Assembly: GCA_903928685.1 (NCBI GenBank)
Contig: CAIYRS010000039.1
Location: 1-52,435, forward strand
Direction of reading: 5' to 3'
From: an uncultured Methylococcaceae bacterium
Lineage (GTDB): Bacteria > Pseudomonadota > Gammaproteobacteria > Methylococcales > Methylomonadaceae
DNA length: 52,435 nucleotides
The stretch's first letter is position 1, and every line of letters begins with the position of its first letter. The position numbers were made by a program, and so were the translations under genes. Under the pieces are notes generated by a model. It did not search any database. It saw only the letters and a list, made by a program, of their open reading frames with translations, and was not told where the DNA came from. Positions 34,185-43,484 of the stretch are shown one piece after another.

Positions 34185-35129
34185 ATGATGGAAAACAACA
34201 GTATGGCAATGAAAACTTTTATAAAAGTGACAGAAATTTGGATACCCGACAGAAGCCGCACCCAATTGGAATTTGGCTCTGGCCTCTACGGTGCATTGGA
34301 TGATTTTAAAGCCGCCAGCAAGCAGCAATTGTTTGCTTATAACGAAGGCTTGCCCGGAAAAGCGTGGGCATTAAAACATCCCGTAGTGTTAAAACAGTTT
34401 GAGCATTCGTATTTTAAACGCACCGCCGCCGCGCAAGCAGCAGGCCTGACTTGTGGCGTAGCCATCCCGATTTTTTCGGGGGATTTCTTATTAGCCGTCG
34501 TGGTGTTTTTATGTGGTGACGATGCCGAACACGCCGGAGCGCTTGAAGTTTGGTGTAACAGCCTTGATAAACAACGGCTAAATATTATGGATGGCTATTA
34601 CGGCACCTTACGGGAGTTTGAAAAAGCCTCACAAAAAATCAGTTTTGCCAAAGGTGAGGGCATTCCAGGTCAAGTCTGGGAAAGCAATATGCCTGTGCTG
34701 ATTGATGATATTAGCAAAGTCACTGGTTTTGTCCGCGCTGCTGATGCCCAACAAGCGGGCATTAGCACCAGCATCGGCATTCCTATCTTTAGCAACACCA
34801 AAGAAACCTATGTAATGGCATTTTTATCCGCGCAAGCCACGCCAATCGCCAAGCGCATCCAAATTTGGATACCGGACAAATATGGCGAAAAACTGGTTTG
34901 CCAACAAGGTTACAGCAAAGACGACAACAACTTAGCGACCATTTTTGAAACCATTACCATCTATAAAGGCGAAGGTTTATTAGGTCGGGTTTGGTTGACG
35001 GGTATGCCAATGATTAGCGGTGCGAATGCAGTGGGATACAGTCCTGAGCTGAATAATCTGAGCAGTATGCTGGCTATTCCTGTCATTAGTGAAGGCAGAT
35101 TGACTGCTATCGTTAGTTTCTTGTTCTAA
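34185..35129 (+). CDS. GAF-domain protein with three GAF-like units
   Basis: 314 aa, soluble. Three internal repeats share a [E]G[LI][PL]G[KQR][VA]W...P core: NEGLPGKAWALKHPVV, KGEGIPGQVWESNMPVL and KGEGLLGRVWLTGMPMI. The first two are followed by GxxIPIFS strands and the third by AIPVIS. GAF domains bind small ligands or nitrate/nitrite-related signals, haem or cyclic nucleotides. It starts immediately after the ANTAR gene (TAA ATG) and precedes the nrt genes, replacing the nitrate-binding NasS that usually partners NasT. I infer it is the sensor that holds or releases the ANTAR protein. Confidence 0.75.
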   Translation: MMENNSMAMKTFIKVTEIWIPDRSRTQLEFGSGLYGALDDFKAASKQQLFAYNEGLPGKAWALKHPVVLKQFEHSYFKRTAAAQAAGLTCGVAIPIFSGDFLLAVVVFLCGDDAEHAGALEVWCNSLDKQRLNIMDGYYGTLREFEKASQKISFAKGEGIPGQVWESNMPVLIDDISKVTGFVRAADAQQAGISTSIGIPIFSNTKETYVMAFLSAQATPIAKRIQIWIPDKYGEKLVCQQGYSKDDNNLATIFETITIYKGEGLLGRVWLTGMPMISGANAVGYSPELNNLSSMLAIPVISEGRLTAIVSFLF

Positions 35130-35298
35130 GCATAAGCGCACAAAAATACAGCAATAAAACATAGTTTTTGCACGTTTATCGGGCATTTTTAACAAAGCGA
35201 TATTCCCAAAGCACACCCATGAAATTTTTTGATATTTAGTTTTTTATAATAACCGACTGAAATAAAATGGAATTTTTAAAAAAGCAAGTGCAATTAAC

Positions 35299-35375
35299 AA
35301 GTTGGCATGAGTCATGCTTAACTTAACCGCAGAGGCTCTGATGATGGAGCCTAATGTTTACACTCATCGTTGAGT
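35299..35375 (+). promoter_or_regulatory. Structured 5' leader of nrtA: putative ANTAR-target hairpins
   Basis: Hairpin 1 at 35299-35324: AAGTT, GGCATG, loop AGT, CATGCT, AACTT with one bulge. Hairpin 2 at 35333-35352: AGGCTCT, hexaloop GATGAT, GGAGCCT. Hairpin 3 at 35362-35375: ACTCA, TCGT, TGAGT. ANTAR targets are two hairpins with hexaloops having A at 1 and G at 4. Loop 2 has the G at 4 but G at 1, so the match is partial. The upstream promoter was not identified. Confidence 0.45.
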
Positions 35376-35383
35376 AATCTGAC

Positions 35384-35440
35384 AAAGGCGTCAATAAACC
35401 CGTGCGTAATGCAATGGGATTTATCGATGCCTTTTTTTTT
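35384..35440 (+). terminator. Attenuator in the nrtA leader
   Basis: AAAGGCGTCAATAAACCC pairs with GGGATTTATCGATGCCTTT (a few G-U pairs and one bulge) across a ~14-nt loop, followed by TTTTTT. This terminator lies 34 nt before the nrtA ATG and would stop transcription unless relieved, consistent with ANTAR control. Confidence 0.85.
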
Positions 35441-35473
35441 GCCCAAAATTTGATAACTGTTACAGGAACTACT

Positions 35474-36865
35474 ATGAATAAGCCCCGTTTTAACGTAAGC
35501 AAACTAACCGCAGCTTTGTCGGCAGTCGTCACCATCAGTGCCTTAAGTTTTGCTGGCGATGCCGCCGCCGTTGCCAATATTGAAAAAGACAGCTTGAAAT
35601 TCGGCTTCATCAAACTGACTGATATGGCGCCATTAGCCGTTGCTTTTGAAAAAGGATTTTTTGAAGAAGAAGGCCTGTATGTGCAGCTAGAAGCCCAAGC
35701 CAACTGGAAAGTGGTCATGGATCGCGTCGTCAATGGCGAATTAGATGGCTCGCATATGCTGGCTGCCGCACCGTTAGCATCCAGCTTTGGTTTTGGTAAC
35801 CAAGCCGACATCGTTACTGCCTTTAGCATGGGTTATAACGGCAGCGCCATCACTGTCGCCAATGATATTTGGAAACAAATGAAGCCGAATGTACCGATGG
35901 AAGGCGGCAAACCTGTGCATCCGATTAAAGCTGATGCCCTAAAATCGGTGGTAGAAAAATACAAAGCCGCAGGCAAGCCTTTCAACATGGCGATGACTTT
36001 CCCTGCTGGCACACACAACATCAAACTCCGTTACTGGTTAGCGGCAGGTGGCATCAACCCTGGTTATTACGCGCCACCACAAGATACATCAGGACAAATC
36101 GATGCTGACGCGCAATTATCGGTAACGCCGCCGCCACAAATGCCAGCTACTTTAGAATCCGGCACTATTTTTGGCTATTGCGTGGGCGAGCCGTGGAATC
36201 AACAAGCGGTCTTTAAAAACATAGGCGTACCCGTCGTAACTGATGATGAATTATGGAAAAACACCCCAGAAAAAGTCTTTGGTGTCACCAAACAATGGGC
36301 AGAAAAATACCCCAACACTCATTTGGCGGTTGTTAAAGCCTTAATCCGCGCCTCCATCTGGCTGGATACCGAAAGCAACAAAAACCGTCACGAAGCTATT
36401 GAAATGCTCTCGCAAAAACAATACGTCGGCGCGGATTTTGATGTCTTGGCAAACAGCATGAACGGCACGTTTGAATATGAAAAAGGCGACAAACGCGCCT
36501 TGCCGGATTTCAACACCTTCTTCCGTAATGGCGCAAGTTACCCTTCTTACGACAGCGCCGTTTGGTATCTCACCCAGCTACGCCGTTGGGGTATGGTTAA
36601 CGAATTCAAGCCGGACAACTGGTACTTAGAAACCGCAAAAAAAGTCTACCGTCCTGACATTTACTTAGCGGCTGCCAAAGAATTGGTTACTGAAGGCAAA
36701 GCCAAAGCGTCAGATTTTCCGGCTGACACCAGCTTAAAAGGCAGCAACGATTTCTTTATCGACAAAATCAGTTTTGATGCCAACAAACCCAACGATTATT
36801 TGAGTAAATTTGCTATTGGCCTGAAAGGTAAACAAAAATTGGCTGGCGGCAAGATTGTTGAGTAG
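35474..36865 (+). CDS. nrtA: Nitrate ABC transporter substrate-binding protein
   Basis: 463 aa with a Sec signal peptide ([21 protein letters not shown]) and no lipobox, so periplasmic. The rest follows the NrtA/CmpA family: [37 protein letters not shown], and [21 protein letters not shown] 35474 with AGGA 8 nt upstream is the start; the longer frame back to 35402 runs through the attenuator and is not used. It binds nitrate (or nitrite/bicarbonate-like anions) for the NrtB/NrtCD importer downstream. A GC-rich repeat separates it from nrtB. Confidence 0.93.
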   Translation: MNKPRFNVSKLTAALSAVVTISALSFAGDAAAVANIEKDSLKFGFIKLTDMAPLAVAFEKGFFEEEGLYVQLEAQANWKVVMDRVVNGELDGSHMLAAAPLASSFGFGNQADIVTAFSMGYNGSAITVANDIWKQMKPNVPMEGGKPVHPIKADALKSVVEKYKAAGKPFNMAMTFPAGTHNIKLRYWLAAGGINPGYYAPPQDTSGQIDADAQLSVTPPPQMPATLESGTIFGYCVGEPWNQQAVFKNIGVPVVTDDELWKNTPEKVFGVTKQWAEKYPNTHLAVVKALIRASIWLDTESNKNRHEAIEMLSQKQYVGADFDVLANSMNGTFEYEKGDKRALPDFNTFFRNGASYPSYDSAVWYLTQLRRWGMVNEFKPDNWYLETAKKVYRPDIYLAAAKELVTEGKAKASDFPADTSLKGSNDFFIDKISFDANKPNDYLSKFAIGLKGKQKLAGGKIVE

Positions 36866-36949
36866 TTACTACCAAACCGTTTAGGGCAAGTGATTAAAAC
36901 TGTTTTAAAACAAAATGAGGTAATGGTTGGGTTGTCGGTATTGTTTTTC

Positions 36950-37030
36950 GTAGGGGCGAGCGGCTGCTCGCCTGATCGCGCCAGATTTCGGTACAAGTTC
37001 TAAAAAAGGCGGACAACCGTCCGCCCCTAC
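36950..37030. repeat. ~80-bp GC-rich palindromic repeat, copy B
   Basis: Almost identical to 32229-32308 at both ends (GTAGGGGCGAGCGGCTGCTC and GGCGGACAACCGTCCGCCCC); the middle ~30 bp diverge. It occupies the 350-bp gap between nrtA and nrtB. A hairpin here may lower expression of nrtB relative to the abundant binding protein. The rest of the gap (36866-36949, 37031-37216) shows nothing else recognisable. Confidence 0.88.
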
Positions 37031-37216
37031 AAAGATAGATTGGCCCGACAAAAAATTGACTGTGTACGGGGTTTGTACCCCGCAACAGTTAAATCACAAG
37101 CACTACCGAAAATATTAGTAATTGTTGTTAGATTTTCCCAGGGTGGCAGGATGCTATGTTGATGCAAGGACGCATCTTTTTTGGGAAACCACCATGCTCC
37201 ATCTTAGAGGTTCGCC

Positions 37217-38233
37217 ATGCTGAACAAACTCATCAAATTTTTAAATATTACTGGCCTAACCTGGTTCGTACCGCTGCTAAAAATCGCAGCCGGAGAAAAT
37301 CCCACTAAGCAAGTGCGTGAGTTATGGCTGATTATGGGCATTCCTATCATCGCCTTTATGTTGTTTTTAGGCATGTGGAGCTTCTCCGCATCAAAAGTAC
37401 ACACCAGCTTAGGCACTATTCCTGGCCCCACGGCGGTTTGGGATCAAGTACAAGGGTTAATTGATGCCCATTATGAAGAAGCACAAAAACGTAGCGATTT
37501 TTTTGAACGCCAAAAAGTCCGTAACGACAAGCTGTTGGCAGAAAATCCCAGTGCAGAAATAAAAATCCGTCCTTACAACGGCAAGCCGACCTATTTAGAC
37601 CAAATTTTCACCAGCCTTTACACGGTGTTCGCAGGCTTTGTGTTGGCGACTTTAGTGGCTGTGCCATTAGGATTACTGTGTGGCATGAGCCCGGTTATCA
37701 ACACCGCCTTAAACCCGATGATCCAAATCTTCAAACCCGTGTCGCCGCTGGCGTGGTTGCCTATCGTTACTTTGATCGTCAGTTCCGTGTATGTCACCAC
37801 CGATGATTCCTGGTTTGAAAAATCTTTTTTAACCTCAGCAATCACCGTCACCTTATGTTCCTTGTGGCCTACGCTGATTAACACTGCCGTTGGCGTGTCC
37901 TCTATTGATAAAGATTTGGTCAACGTCGGCAAAGTCTTGCGCTTGAGTTGGATCACACAAATCCAAAAAATCATCTTGCCTTCTGCCTTACCGTACATCT
38001 TTACTGGTATGCGTTTATCGCTAGGCGTGGGCTGGATGGTGTTGATTGCCGCTGAAATGCTGGCGCAAAACCCTGGCTTAGGTAAATTCGTATGGGATGA
38101 ATTCCAAAACGGTAGCGCCGATTCCTTAGGCCGCATCATGGTGGCAGTATTCACCATCGGCATTATCGGCTTCATCCTCGACCGCATCATGCAATCCTTG
38201 CAACGGGTGTTTTCTTTTGGTCGCGCACTCTAA
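37217..38233 (+). CDS. nrtB: Nitrate ABC transporter permease
   Basis: 338 aa integral membrane protein. One N-terminal segment (WLIMGIPIIAFMLFLGMW) precedes a ~90-residue loop. A binding-protein-dependent transport domain follows with about five segments, including LYTVFAGFVLATLVAVPLG, PLAWLPIVTLIVSS and the EAA-type loop GVGWMVLIAAEMLAQNPGLG. It forms the channel for nitrate uptake with NrtA and the fused NrtCD. The stop is separated from the nrtCD ATG by a ~10-nt spacer holding AAGGAGG. Confidence 0.93.
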   Translation: MLNKLIKFLNITGLTWFVPLLKIAAGENPTKQVRELWLIMGIPIIAFMLFLGMWSFSASKVHTSLGTIPGPTAVWDQVQGLIDAHYEEAQKRSDFFERQKVRNDKLLAENPSAEIKIRPYNGKPTYLDQIFTSLYTVFAGFVLATLVAVPLGLLCGMSPVINTALNPMIQIFKPVSPLAWLPIVTLIVSSVYVTTDDSWFEKSFLTSAITVTLCSLWPTLINTAVGVSSIDKDLVNVGKVLRLSWITQIQKIILPSALPYIFTGMRLSLGVGWMVLIAAEMLAQNPGLGKFVWDEFQNGSADSLGRIMVAVFTIGIIGFILDRIMQSLQRVFSFGRAL

Positions 38234-38243
38234 GGAGGCGTTT

Positions 38244-40028
38244 ATGTCAGCAATTAGCATCAAAATTATGCACAACAAAACCAAGCAAACAGCGGATGCC
38301 AATGCCGTTGCCACCAGCCCTGTCAGCACGCAAACCAAGGCCACAAACGCTGCGCCTTTGCTGCAATTGCAGAATGTTTGTAAATCGTATGGCGAAGGTA
38401 AAGACCGTAATTCCATCTTAAAAAACATTAACTTGGATATTCAGGCCGGGGAATTTATCGCCATCGTCGGTTTTTCTGGCAGCGGCAAAACCACCTTAAT
38501 TTCCGCGATAGCGGGTTTGATTGGCGTTGATAGTGGCGCGTTGCTGAAACAAGGCCAGCCCATTACCGGCCCAGGCCCTGACCGTGGCGTGGTGTTCCAA
38601 AACTATTCCTTAATGCCGTGGTTGACGGTGTACGAAAACGTCGCTTTGGCGGTGGATGAAATTTTTAAAGACTGGCCTGCCGCACAACGCCGCGCCCATA
38701 CTGAAAAATACGTCCGCATGGTGAATTTAGGCGCAGCGATGGACAAAAAGCCTGCCGAACTCTCAGGCGGTATGCGCCAACGGGTCAACGTAGCGCGGGC
38801 CTTGGCTGCCAATCCGGATATTTTATTGCTGGACGAACCACTTAGCGCGTTAGATGCTTTGACCCGTGGCAACCTGCAAGATGAGATCCTGCAAATCTGG
38901 GAACAAGACAAAAAAACCGTGGTGTTAATCACTAACGATGTAGATGAAGCCATCTACATGGCGGATCGGGTTATCCCGCTGAATCCCGGCCCCGATGCCA
39001 CGTTCGGCCCGGATTTTAAAGTCACCATCCCGCGTCCGCGTGACCGTACTGCCTTAAACCATAATGAAGAATTCAAACGCTTGCGTGCGGAAATCACCAA
39101 GTATTTGATGGACATAGGCATTGCTAAAAATTTGGATGTCGGCGCTGACAAAATCGTGTTGCCAAACGTCCGCCCCAATACCAGCCATGATTGGCAACAG
39201 GCAGCCCCGGCCTTAAAGCCTAATCAAGCCGACTTGGGCAGGCCGCGTTATTTGGAGTTTTCACAAATATCAAAAATCTACCCAACACCCGATGGTAACA
39301 GCACGGTAAAAGTGGTCGATGGCTTTGATTTGAAAATGAAAAAAGGCGAATTCATTTCCATCATCGGACATTCTGGTTGCGGCAAATCCACGGTGTTATC
39401 GATGACTGCTGGCCTCAACAGCATCTCCGAAGGCGGCATTATTCTCGACAACCGCGAAATCGACGGCGCCGGCCCAGACCGTGGCGTGGTCTTTCAAGCT
39501 CCTAGCTTGTTCCCGTGGTTAACCGCGTTTGAAAACGTCATGCTCGGCGTAGATAAAGTTTACCCGCACGCCAGCAAATCTGAGCGCCAAGACATCGTCG
39601 AATATTATCTGACCCGCGTCGGCTTGGGCGATGCTTTACGCAAAAAAGCAGGTGATATGTCCAACGGTATGCGCCAACGGGTCGGCATTGCCCGCGCCTT
39701 CGCCTTGTCGCCAAAGCTGTTGTTATTGGATGAACCGTTCGGCATGTTGGATTCCTTAACCCGCTGGGAATTACAGGAAGTATTGATGGAAGTCTGGGAA
39801 CGCACCCAAGTGACCGCCATCGTTGTTACCCATGATGTTGACGAAGCCATTCTGTTGGCGGATCGCGTGGTGATGATGACTAACGGCCCGCACGCCAAAA
39901 TCGGCAAAATCCAAGAGATCGATTTGCCCAGACCACGCACCCGTAAAGCCTTATTGGCACACGATGATTACTACCATTATCGGGAAAGTATCCTGAGCTT
40001 TTTAACCGAATGTGACCACACCCACTAA
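38244..40028 (+). CDS. nrtCD: Nitrate ABC transporter, fused double ATP-binding subunit
   Basis: 594 aa containing two complete ABC cassettes in one chain. Start ATG 38244 has AAGGAGG 5-6 nt upstream; an earlier in-frame start would overlap nrtB. Cassette 1: Walker A GFSGSGKTT (76-84), signature LSGGMRQ (173-179), Walker B ILLLDEP (193-199), but Asn231 replaces the switch His (LITNDVDEA). Cassette 2: GHSGCGKST (375-383), MSNGMRQ (472-478, signature with SN instead of SG), LLLLDEP (494-500) and the normal His530 (VVTHDVDEA). The pair likely forms asymmetric ATP sites driving nitrate import. In cyanobacteria NrtC and NrtD are separate; here they are fused. Confidence 0.93.
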   Translation: MSAISIKIMHNKTKQTADANAVATSPVSTQTKATNAAPLLQLQNVCKSYGEGKDRNSILKNINLDIQAGEFIAIVGFSGSGKTTLISAIAGLIGVDSGALLKQGQPITGPGPDRGVVFQNYSLMPWLTVYENVALAVDEIFKDWPAAQRRAHTEKYVRMVNLGAAMDKKPAELSGGMRQRVNVARALAANPDILLLDEPLSALDALTRGNLQDEILQIWEQDKKTVVLITNDVDEAIYMADRVIPLNPGPDATFGPDFKVTIPRPRDRTALNHNEEFKRLRAEITKYLMDIGIAKNLDVGADKIVLPNVRPNTSHDWQQAAPALKPNQADLGRPRYLEFSQISKIYPTPDGNSTVKVVDGFDLKMKKGEFISIIGHSGCGKSTVLSMTAGLNSISEGGIILDNREIDGAGPDRGVVFQAPSLFPWLTAFENVMLGVDKVYPHASKSERQDIVEYYLTRVGLGDALRKKAGDMSNGMRQRVGIARAFALSPKLLLLDEPFGMLDSLTRWELQEVLMEVWERTQVTAIVVTHDVDEAILLADRVVMMTNGPHAKIGKIQEIDLPRPRTRKALLAHDDYYHYRESILSFLTECDHTH

Positions 40029-40046
40029 ATGTAAGTGCGCTGGAGC

Positions 40047-40063
40047 GCGGGCATCCTGCCCGC
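40047..40063. repeat. Short GC-rich hairpin after nrtCD
   Basis: GCGGGC, loop ATCCT, GCCCGC, 19 bp after the stop and without a T-run. The hairpin at 9905-9917 has the same GGGC[A/G]TCCTGCCC core, so this may be a small repeat family. Confidence 0.6.
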
Positions 40064-40160
40064 CAGCCAGCCATCCAAAATGCAATTTATTCAACTTATA
40101 TCGGCATTGGCGCACTGCGCCACAGCATAGTATTTTTTAAAAAAACCAAAGGGGGGCTTT

Positions 40161-41501
40161 ATGCCTAAGCAATATCGAAACAACTTATCCACGCCGTTGT
40201 CTGTCGCCGCGTTATTGTCGGTGGCTTTCGCTTCCCAGCCAGTTTCTGCTGGTCTGACTCAAAATGTCGAAGATGCGCTTAACTTTTACCATTACGGACA
40301 CAATGGCGCGGTCAAATTTGATTTGAACTACCGCTACGAAAACGTCAACGAAGACAACCGTTTTGGCCCAACTGGCGCAGTATTGCCAGCCGCAAAACAA
40401 CCGCTGACTGCCAACGCCAATACCGCCCGTTTGCGCTTGGGTTTTTTGACACCAACTTGGCAAGGATTGCAAGGCTATGCCGAATACGAAGGCAACTTAG
40501 CCATGCAGGATGATTACAACAATCTGCCACCGCCGTACGTTGGCAACAACCCCGCTTATTCACGCGTGGTTGATCCTTCTCTTAACGAAATCAACCAATT
40601 ATGGGTTGCTTACACAGGCATCGCCGACAACACGTTCAAAATAGGACGGCAACGCATTAAGCTGGATGACGACCGTTTTATCGGTAACGTCGGCTGGCGG
40701 CAAATGGAAGTCACCTATGATTCGGTTTTGTGGACACACAACAACCAAACCTTATTCGGCTTAGTCGCCAACGTGGGTTATCTGGCAAATGTACAAGATT
40801 TTGCGGGTTTGACGCATAACATAGAAGCCCCGATTTTGAACCTTAACTACAAAATGGGGGATATTGGTAACATCATTGGTTACGGCTACTGGCTGGATTA
40901 CACCGAAAAAGATGATTACGAAAAATCCAGTCAAACCTATGGCTTAAGGGCAACTTGCTGTTTGAAACCCTTGGATTCTTACAAAATCAGCGACCATTTT
41001 GGCGTCGTGTACACGGCGGAATGGGGTCATCAAAGCGACTACGGACACGGCCCAACCACTTATGATGCCGACCGTATCAACTTAATGGGCGGTTTAAGCG
41101 CTTATGGGGTGATCTTCCAAGGTGCAATGGAGCAATTGGATGGTTCTGGCCTGAACAAAACCTTCGACACTCCATTAGGCACCAACCACGCCTTCCAAGG
41201 CTGGGCGGATTTGTTCTTAGTAACACCAAGCAACGGTATCCGCGATGTTTTCGGCACGGTGATGGTACCGTTCCAACGCGGTGATATTGTCGTAACAGGC
41301 GTTTACCACGATTTTTCCGACGATACCGGACGCTTTGATTACGGCAGCGAGTGGGATTTCCAAGCGGTGAAAAAATTCGGTAAGCATTATTCGGTCATGG
41401 CGAAATTCGCCAACTACAATGCCGGAGCGAATGATCCATTGGGTGGCTTTAAAGCAACCGATACCCAAAAAATCTGGATACAAGGCAACGTGAATTTTTA
41501 A
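40161..41501 (+). CDS. Outer-membrane porin (alginate-export/OprD-like beta barrel)
   Basis: 446 aa with a signal peptide (LSVAALLSVAFASQPVSAG). The mature part has alternating aromatic/polar strands (VKFDLNYRYENVNED, ARLRLGFLTPTWQGLQGYAE, FKIGRQRIKLDDDRFIG) and ends with Phe after WIQGNVN, the C-terminal Phe used for barrel insertion. The FIGNVGWRQMEVTYD stretch resembles the alginate-export (AlgE-type) porin domain. Placed right after the nrt genes, it probably lets nitrate cross the outer membrane. A strong terminator follows 60 bp downstream. Confidence 0.85.
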   Translation: MPKQYRNNLSTPLSVAALLSVAFASQPVSAGLTQNVEDALNFYHYGHNGAVKFDLNYRYENVNEDNRFGPTGAVLPAAKQPLTANANTARLRLGFLTPTWQGLQGYAEYEGNLAMQDDYNNLPPPYVGNNPAYSRVVDPSLNEINQLWVAYTGIADNTFKIGRQRIKLDDDRFIGNVGWRQMEVTYDSVLWTHNNQTLFGLVANVGYLANVQDFAGLTHNIEAPILNLNYKMGDIGNIIGYGYWLDYTEKDDYEKSSQTYGLRATCCLKPLDSYKISDHFGVVYTAEWGHQSDYGHGPTTYDADRINLMGGLSAYGVIFQGAMEQLDGSGLNKTFDTPLGTNHAFQGWADLFLVTPSNGIRDVFGTVMVPFQRGDIVVTGVYHDFSDDTGRFDYGSEWDFQAVKKFGKHYSVMAKFANYNAGANDPLGGFKATDTQKIWIQGNVNF

Positions 41502-41560
41502 GGCTTAGAGATTGTAGGCAGAATAACGCAACGTAATTTTGCTGAATGGTCTAGTTTGTA

Positions 41561-41595
41561 GGAGTCCAAAACATGTTTTGGACTCCTATTTTTTT
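41561..41595 (+). terminator. Terminator of the nrt operon; AACATGTT-type hairpin
   Basis: GGAGTCCAAAA, loop CATG, TTTTGGACTCC, then TATTTTTTT. Perfect 11-bp stem. Similar cores occur at 10198-10217 and 49520-49549. Confidence 0.88.
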
Positions 41596-41638
41596 GTACA
41601 GAAACCGCCAAGATTAAAGCATTTTTTTGTGTGGTTTT

Positions 41639-41763
41639 ATCGTTCCCACGCTCTGCGTACCCTCAAGGGCATAAATGGTAACGCATCCTGCAACGCTCCA
41701 GCGTTGCGTAAAGTGACGCAGGAGCGTCACGGGCGGCATTCCCACGCAGAGCGTGGGAACGAT
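41639..41763. repeat. 125-bp palindromic repeat (ATCGTTCCCACGCTCTGCGT ends)
   Basis: The 20-bp arm at 41639-41658 is exactly complementary to 41744-41763. Inside are further small hairpins (GCAACGCT/AGCGTTGC and TGACGC/GCGTCA). No coding potential. This ATCGTTCCCACGCTC-type repeat is dispersed in many gammaproteobacterial genomes. Confidence 0.85.
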
Positions 41764-41778
41764 GATTTGCCTTTAAAA

Positions 41779-41855
41779 GTAGGATGGGCTGACGCTAGGA
41801 AGCCCATCAAACTAAACGACTAAATGATGGGCTTCCTTACGCCAGCCCATCCTAC
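41779..41855. repeat. 77-bp MITE-like palindrome, copy 1
   Basis: GTAGGATGGGCTGACG at the left, GGAAGCCCATCA / TGATGGGCTTCC inside, and GCCAGCCCATCCTAC at the right: a near-perfect hairpin. The second copy at 44379-44455 has the same length and orientation. It lies 12 bp from the end of the histidine kinase gene. Confidence 0.88.
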
Positions 41856-41867
41856 AGAGATATAAAA

Positions 41868-43484
41868 CTATGCCGCTGGCAGCACTGCCAGTGGCAATGT
41901 CAGCACAAACAACGCCCCTTGCGGACAATCTGCCAACGCAATTTCCCCGTTATACGCTTTCAACAACGATACGCTAATCTGCAAACCTAAACCCGTGCCG
42001 CCAGAATTTCTGCGCGTGGTGAAAAACGGTGTGAAAATCTTGTTACGGTTGGCGGGGGAAATGCCCGCGCCATTATCTTGTAAATTTACGTTTAATACCT
42101 GGCCTTGCTGTTGCGCGTAGATAGTCAAATCGCTTGCGCCATGTTGTAAGCTGTTTTCCAATAAATTCGATAACACCATTTCCAAAGCATCGGGGGCGAT
42201 TGCCAATGGCATGTCTGGGAGATTGTCGGCATATATCAATAAGCCGCGTTCCTGAAAGCGGTTGTGCAAGTTGGCGATAACCTTTGCCAATAAGCACTGT
42301 TGGCGGCTGGGTTCTAGCGCATCTGCCCGCGCCAATTCCAGTAAGCGATTGACCAATTGTTTCAAGCGTTGGCTGTCTGCCAACAAATTACTGACAAAAC
42401 GTTGTTGGTCTGCGGCGGGCATGGTGTCGGCATGGTCTTGCAACAATTCCAACGCGCCTTGCATGGAAGTTAGCGGGGTTTTGAACTCATGCGAAACGTG
42501 AGTAGCAAAGCGTTGGATGTAATCGCTACGTTCGGTTAAAGCTTGCGACATTGCCGCAAAACTCGCAGACAGTTGGGCAATTTCATAAGTGACCGGATTT
42601 TTCAGTGGCTCCAATTGTTTCTGCTCCCCTTGTTTGACCCGCTCGGTTTGCCGGATCAATTCGCGAATCGGGCGGGCAATACTCGCCGACACCAACATCA
42701 CCAATAACACCACCAGCACTAATAAACACAGCGAAACAAAAATCACCGTGCCTTTGACCGCAAACAAATGCTTAAGGATATTGTTAGGCGTGCGCGATAA
42801 ATACACCACGCCTTGCAGATAGTGTTGCTCTAACGCTGGGCTGTTGGTCAACTGCACGGTTTCGAAAATCGGGAAGGCAATAAACACGCGGACATTAGTG
42901 CCACGGCTCATCGAATATAAAGGCGGTGGCGGTTCGTCGGAAAGGCGCTGGCGTATAGTGCTGGCATAGTGGCCTTGCAGGGCTTGCTGCACTTCCGGCA
43001 CAGACGCGAAGCTAAGGCCGATGTCTTCGCGTCCGGCAATCACCACGCCGTTAACATCCAATAAGCGTATTCCCGACAACATCGTATGCTGGGTATCGCG
43101 CATCACAGGTTGCATCAGTTCGCCGACTTTTCGCGCCAATTCGTCGGCAGGAATTGGTGGAAATTGGGCATCGGGGCGCGGTGTTTCAATTGGATTAATC
43201 AAGCTGAGCGTCGGTACAATCGGTTCGAAATCATGGCGTGGCGGTGGTAAGGTCGCCAGCAACACGCCGTAGGTGGATTTGTCTTTGTGCAGATTACGCA
43301 CCAATTGCCGGACGCTCGCCGACATCACCGCAGCTTGCGCGATCAGTTCGCGCTCGGATTGCTGCACCAGCTCGTTTTCGTAAATGCGGAAAAAATACAA
43401 ACCGCCTAACGGCAAGGCCAGCACGGTGAACATCACCAGCAATAAAATGCTGCGTAAGCGGAATAGGCGGCGCGGTAAGGCCAT
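41868..43484 (-). CDS. creC: Sensor histidine kinase, CreC-like
   Basis: 538 aa from ATG 43484, which shares its A with the TGA of the response regulator gene (TGATG); an in-frame TTG three codons earlier is less likely. A membrane segment at ~10-35 and another at ~240-265 (IFVSLCLLVLVVLLVMLVSA) flank a ~200-residue periplasmic sensor rich in Pro. HAMP follows, then HisKA with FATHVSHEFKTPLTSM (the phospho-His), and an ATPase domain with NLLENSLQHG, DNGAGIS and GTGLGLQI. It phosphorylates the adjacent regulator. The CreC assignment rests on the creD-like gene in the locus and is tentative. Confidence 0.85.
   Translation of the reverse strand: MALPRRLFRLRSILLLVMFTVLALPLGGLYFFRIYENELVQQSERELIAQAAVMSASVRQLVRNLHKDKSTYGVLLATLPPPRHDFEPIVPTLSLINPIETPRPDAQFPPIPADELARKVGELMQPVMRDTQHTMLSGIRLLDVNGVVIAGREDIGLSFASVPEVQQALQGHYASTIRQRLSDEPPPPLYSMSRGTNVRVFIAFPIFETVQLTNSPALEQHYLQGVVYLSRTPNNILKHLFAVKGTVIFVSLCLLVLVVLLVMLVSASIARPIRELIRQTERVKQGEQKQLEPLKNPVTYEIAQLSASFAAMSQALTERSDYIQRFATHVSHEFKTPLTSMQGALELLQDHADTMPAADQQRFVSNLLADSQRLKQLVNRLLELARADALEPSRQQCLLAKVIANLHNRFQERGLLIYADNLPDMPLAIAPDALEMVLSNLLENSLQHGASDLTIYAQQQGQVLNVNLQDNGAGISPANRNKIFTPFFTTRRNSGGTGLGLQISVSLLKAYNGEIALADCPQGALFVLTLPLAVLPAA

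Noticed and set aside
37618-38190. 190-codon ORF on the minus strand
   Set aside because: Fully antisense to nrtB, a clear coding gene; frame shadow.
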